Assembly (NCBI RefSeq): GCF_022682495.2
Contig: NC_071391.1
Coordinates: 39,160,498 to 39,224,497, forward strand
Length of the DNA stretch: 64,000 nt
Source of the DNA: Desmodus rotundus
Taxonomy: Eukaryota > Chordata > Mammalia > Chiroptera > Phyllostomidae
Reading direction: 5' to 3'
Numbering within the stretch: the stretch's first letter is position 1; each line of letters starts with the position of its first letter. The notes under the pieces were generated by a model, which did not search any database, was not told the origin of the DNA, and worked only from the letters and a program-made list of their open reading frames with translations. Made by a program: the position numbers and the translations under genes. Positions 61,720-64,000 of this stretch are shown in pieces.

Positions 61720-62480
61720 TTGTTTGCGGCCTCAGTGCGGAAGGTGGATCATGGGGGACAATGGTGGGAGCAGGGAAACCAATCCGGCGTAATTGTGATC
61801 CAAGCAAGACCTGACGGCGGCCTTGGAGGGAGGTCAGGATGGAGCTGGGATGGAGTGGACGCAGTAGTGCCCTGTGGGGGCACTGGCAGGGCCTGCTGAC
61901 ATAGCAAACGGGAGCAGAGAAGGAGAGGGCAGAGTGAAGCATGGTCTTGGGTTTGGTCTTGAGCAACTGAACACAGGGGTGTGCGATTTACTTAAATGGA
62001 GAACACTAGGAAAGAGCGATTTCAGGGGAAAAGCAAGGGTTCTGGTTTACCAGAGTTACATTTGAGACGCCCGTTAGGTACCCAAATGTAGATGTTAGTA
62101 AGCAGTTGGGATCCAGAGAAGGTATCTGGGCTGGACACAGCTATGAGGAGGCCTTGTTCTACGGGAGGTGTGTAAAGCCCCGGGACTAGATGAGATCAAC
62201 TAGGGACCATGTATAGACAGAGAAGAGGATGGGGTAAGAGTCCACAGGACTTTCTAGAAGAGGAAAAATTAGCAAAAAAGATTGAAGGTAGCCAGCAGAC
62301 AGAGGAATCCAAAGAACGTTTTATCATGAAGGCCAAAGAAGCACGTTTCAAGAAGGAAGAGGTCAGTGTGAGAAGTGCTGTTGGGAGACTGTGTTGTGAG
62401 GACAGTGGGGTGGCCATTCGAGTTGGCAATGTGAAAATAACGTGTGTCCTTGACTAGAACAGTTTCAAAGGACTGATGGA
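61720..62480 (-). repeat. L2 LINE, reverse-transcriptase region
   Basis: Read on the minus strand, this part follows the L2 reverse-transcriptase region that in the consensus encodes an LLDLSAAFDTVDH-like block and a GVPQGSVLGPLLF-like block. Here 'ttgaaacgtgcttctttggc' and 'ccatcctcttctctgtctat' mark the places, but the frame is destroyed. It joins 60170-60985 as one antisense L2 of over 1.3 kb of L2 sequence. Confidence 0.7.
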
Positions 62481-62484
62481 GACA

Positions 62485-63228
62485 AAAGAATGATGACTGG
62501 GACTTCAGTTAAGTGTGTAATTTGAACACACATGCACCTCCATTCCCTCTAAACACTCACTGAAGGAAAGTGATGAAATAAAAAAAGATGAGCCCCCAAG
62601 AACAAAAAGAGTGGCATGAAGGTGACAGAGGACAAAAGTAGCTAATATACTCCAGCAAGAGGTGAGAGGCTGGACAGTGATAACTAACTGAGCAAGGAGA
62701 GAAAGCTAAAACCAAAACATTGAGCTGGGGATGGGGGTGGGGGTTTGCCAACAAGAAGCAAACTGGTTCCAATCAATCCCAGAAAGGCTCATGATTTTGA
62801 GCCAAGGTGAGAAATGAGGCTGGAAACAGGTGGGTAGGGAGAAAGTCTTTCCAAGAAAGCACTGACTCCCCAGGGCCCCCCAACCCTGCACTGCCAGGAA
62901 GCTCTGCTGGTGGGAAATAAAGGCCAGGTCCAGCCCCGGGCTGTGAGATTGCCCAGGGTGTTCTTACAACGCACACCCTTACTGGAGCAGCTTGAGTGGT
63001 TCTGCCCTCAGCTTCCTGGCCAGATGTTCCCCTGCAAAGGCAGGGGGCATCCTGGAGAAGGCTGATTTTCCAGACTCTGTCTGAGACCCATCTACAGTCT
63101 TCCTGGGGAATTGTCATACAGAGGTGGCCAACTGAGCTGCGGGCTGCCCCTTCCTCAGAGACTCTAGAACGGTGAGGAAGAGCCTGCCCACAGGTCTGGA
63201 GGTCCTGGGAAGGCAAGCAGCGGTCTCA
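62485..63228. other. Interval without a recognised gene
   Basis: A minus-strand frame at 62773-63216 (147 codons) shows no domain and no known family. Nothing else supported. Confidence 0.4.
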
Positions 63229-63231
63229 ACT

Positions 63232-63400
63232 CACAGAAGGCCTGGTTGTTAGACAGTGTCTTCTGTAGTCACCACATTTCACAGGTAGGGATGGTGAAGC
63301 CTGGGGGAGTTAGGCCATTTAAAGTCACAGAGCTTTATTATTGCAAGAACCGCTGGGGATAAAATCCAGTCTTTTGACTTGCAGTCCCTCTGTCCACCGC
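63232..63400 (-). repeat. MIR SINE
   Basis: 'cacatttcacaggtagggat', 'ttaaagtcacagagctttat' and 'aaaatccagtcttttgactt' fit MIR in reverse. Confidence 0.6.
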
Positions 63401-63534
63401 CCCCATTTCCTCGCCTCGTGGTCAGAGACTACTTTGGCAGGAAGGGATTTGGTTATTTCCATGGCACTACTGAAACCGCAACACTGAAACATAAAACTTT
63501 AGACTCGCCGTTGTCATAGACAACATGTTAAAAG

Positions 63535-63660
63535 CAGTCCCTGTGCGGGTTCTAGTCCCACCCCCACCCCTTACTCTGCGGTGTCACTGACCCACCAGTC
63601 TGGACCTCATTTCCCTCGTTTGTCGAATGTGGAGGGAGAGTGGCAGCGTTAAGAGCGGAG
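63535..63660 (+). repeat. MIR SINE fragment
   Basis: 'cgggttctagtcccaccccc', 'tctggacctcatttccctcg' and 'tttgtcgaatgtggag' fit a forward MIR. Confidence 0.5.
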
Positions 63661-63866
63661 GAAAGCATACAGCTCCGACGGCCCGCACGGGATAGGACAG
63701 CCTGAACATGCCTCTGACACTCTGGATGTGGCAGGGCTCCCCATCACTTATGCAAATTTTGTACCCTATTCCTATATATATATTTGTTTCAATACAAACG
63801 TAGGTGGGGGTGGTGTTCCCCACAAATAATTCACATCAAATTGATGCCCCAAGAAGATGGCCCATA

Positions 63867-63989
63867 CAGGGTGGGGCGAAAGTAGCTTTACAGTTGTGAG
63901 TATGAGAGTTTATTCTTGTATTATTATTTATTACTTATTATATTATTTTTCCATATGAAAAACTGTAAACCACTTTCTCCCCCACCCTG
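63867..63989 (+). mobile_element. Mariner-type miniature element (family 2)
   Basis: A 123-bp element with inverted ends CAGGGTGGGGCGAAAGTAGC and, read inward, CAGGGTGGGGGAGAAAGTGG, both continuing into TTTACAGTT. It is flanked by TA at 63865-63866 and 63990-63991. AT-rich centre, no coding. Its ends differ from the element at 55725. Confidence 0.9.
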
Positions 63990-64000
63990 TATTTTTATCC

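Noticed and set aside
62209..62457. Lysine and glutamate-rich plus-strand frame resembling a small charged protein
   Set aside because: It lies antisense within the L2 reverse-transcriptase region and gives no independent homology.

Overview
This is a window of mammalian nuclear DNA, most probably from a bat. The bat call rests on three tRNA-derived short interspersed elements with the VES-type head and tail (23.9, 48.5 and 57.5 kb), each ending at a flank that opens with a 'gccctggctgg'-like head, together with several small hAT and mariner-type DNA transposons. The species cannot be fixed from the sequence alone. There is no bacterial or viral gene content. Genes are split by introns, and most of the window is old and nested repeats.

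Left part (1 to about 23 kb): the 5' part of AMPD3 (AMP deaminase 3) on the minus strand. Two coding exons are certain: the first coding exon (13427-13652, start codon at 13647-13645) and the next one (3093-3297). They join in frame through a split arginine codon and encode residues 1-142. The remaining exons, including the whole catalytic domain, lie beyond base 1. A CpG-rich island at about 22.0-23.1 kb has three good minus-strand splice donors and is the probable promoter and noncoding first exon. The introns hold MIR, L2 and L1 remnants, a Tigger element, two inverted copies of one hAT family, and a roughly 306-bp segment present twice in direct orientation about 1.28 kb apart.

Middle part (23-36 kb): a nested LINE block, all on the minus strand. 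An L1 (24.90-31.49 kb) is split by a HAL1, an ORF1-only relative of L1 (27.91-30.50 kb). Next to it is a second, younger L1 (31.67-35.95 kb) in which an internal deletion joins the end of ORF1 directly to the reverse-transcriptase part of ORF2.

Right part (36-64 kb): apparently intergenic DNA upstream of AMPD3. It has a candidate class I retroviral LTR (about 37.05-37.52 kb), a twin-primed inverted L1 (41.0-41.9 kb), a second HAL1 on the plus strand (50.60-53.56 kb) that carries a hAT element with a perfect 8-bp target duplication, old L1 tails, a processed pseudogene of the proteasome subunit gene PSMD8 (56.19-57.21 kb), two different mariner-type miniature elements (55.7 and 63.9 kb), a long antisense L2 interrupted by younger insertions (60.2-62.5 kb), and MIR copies. 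No intact gene other than AMPD3 was recognised. Several short open frames (24.4, 36.4 and 22.5-23.0 kb) remain unexplained. Repeat family names come from memory of consensus sequences and were not checked against a library. Boundaries given for old repeats are approximate.
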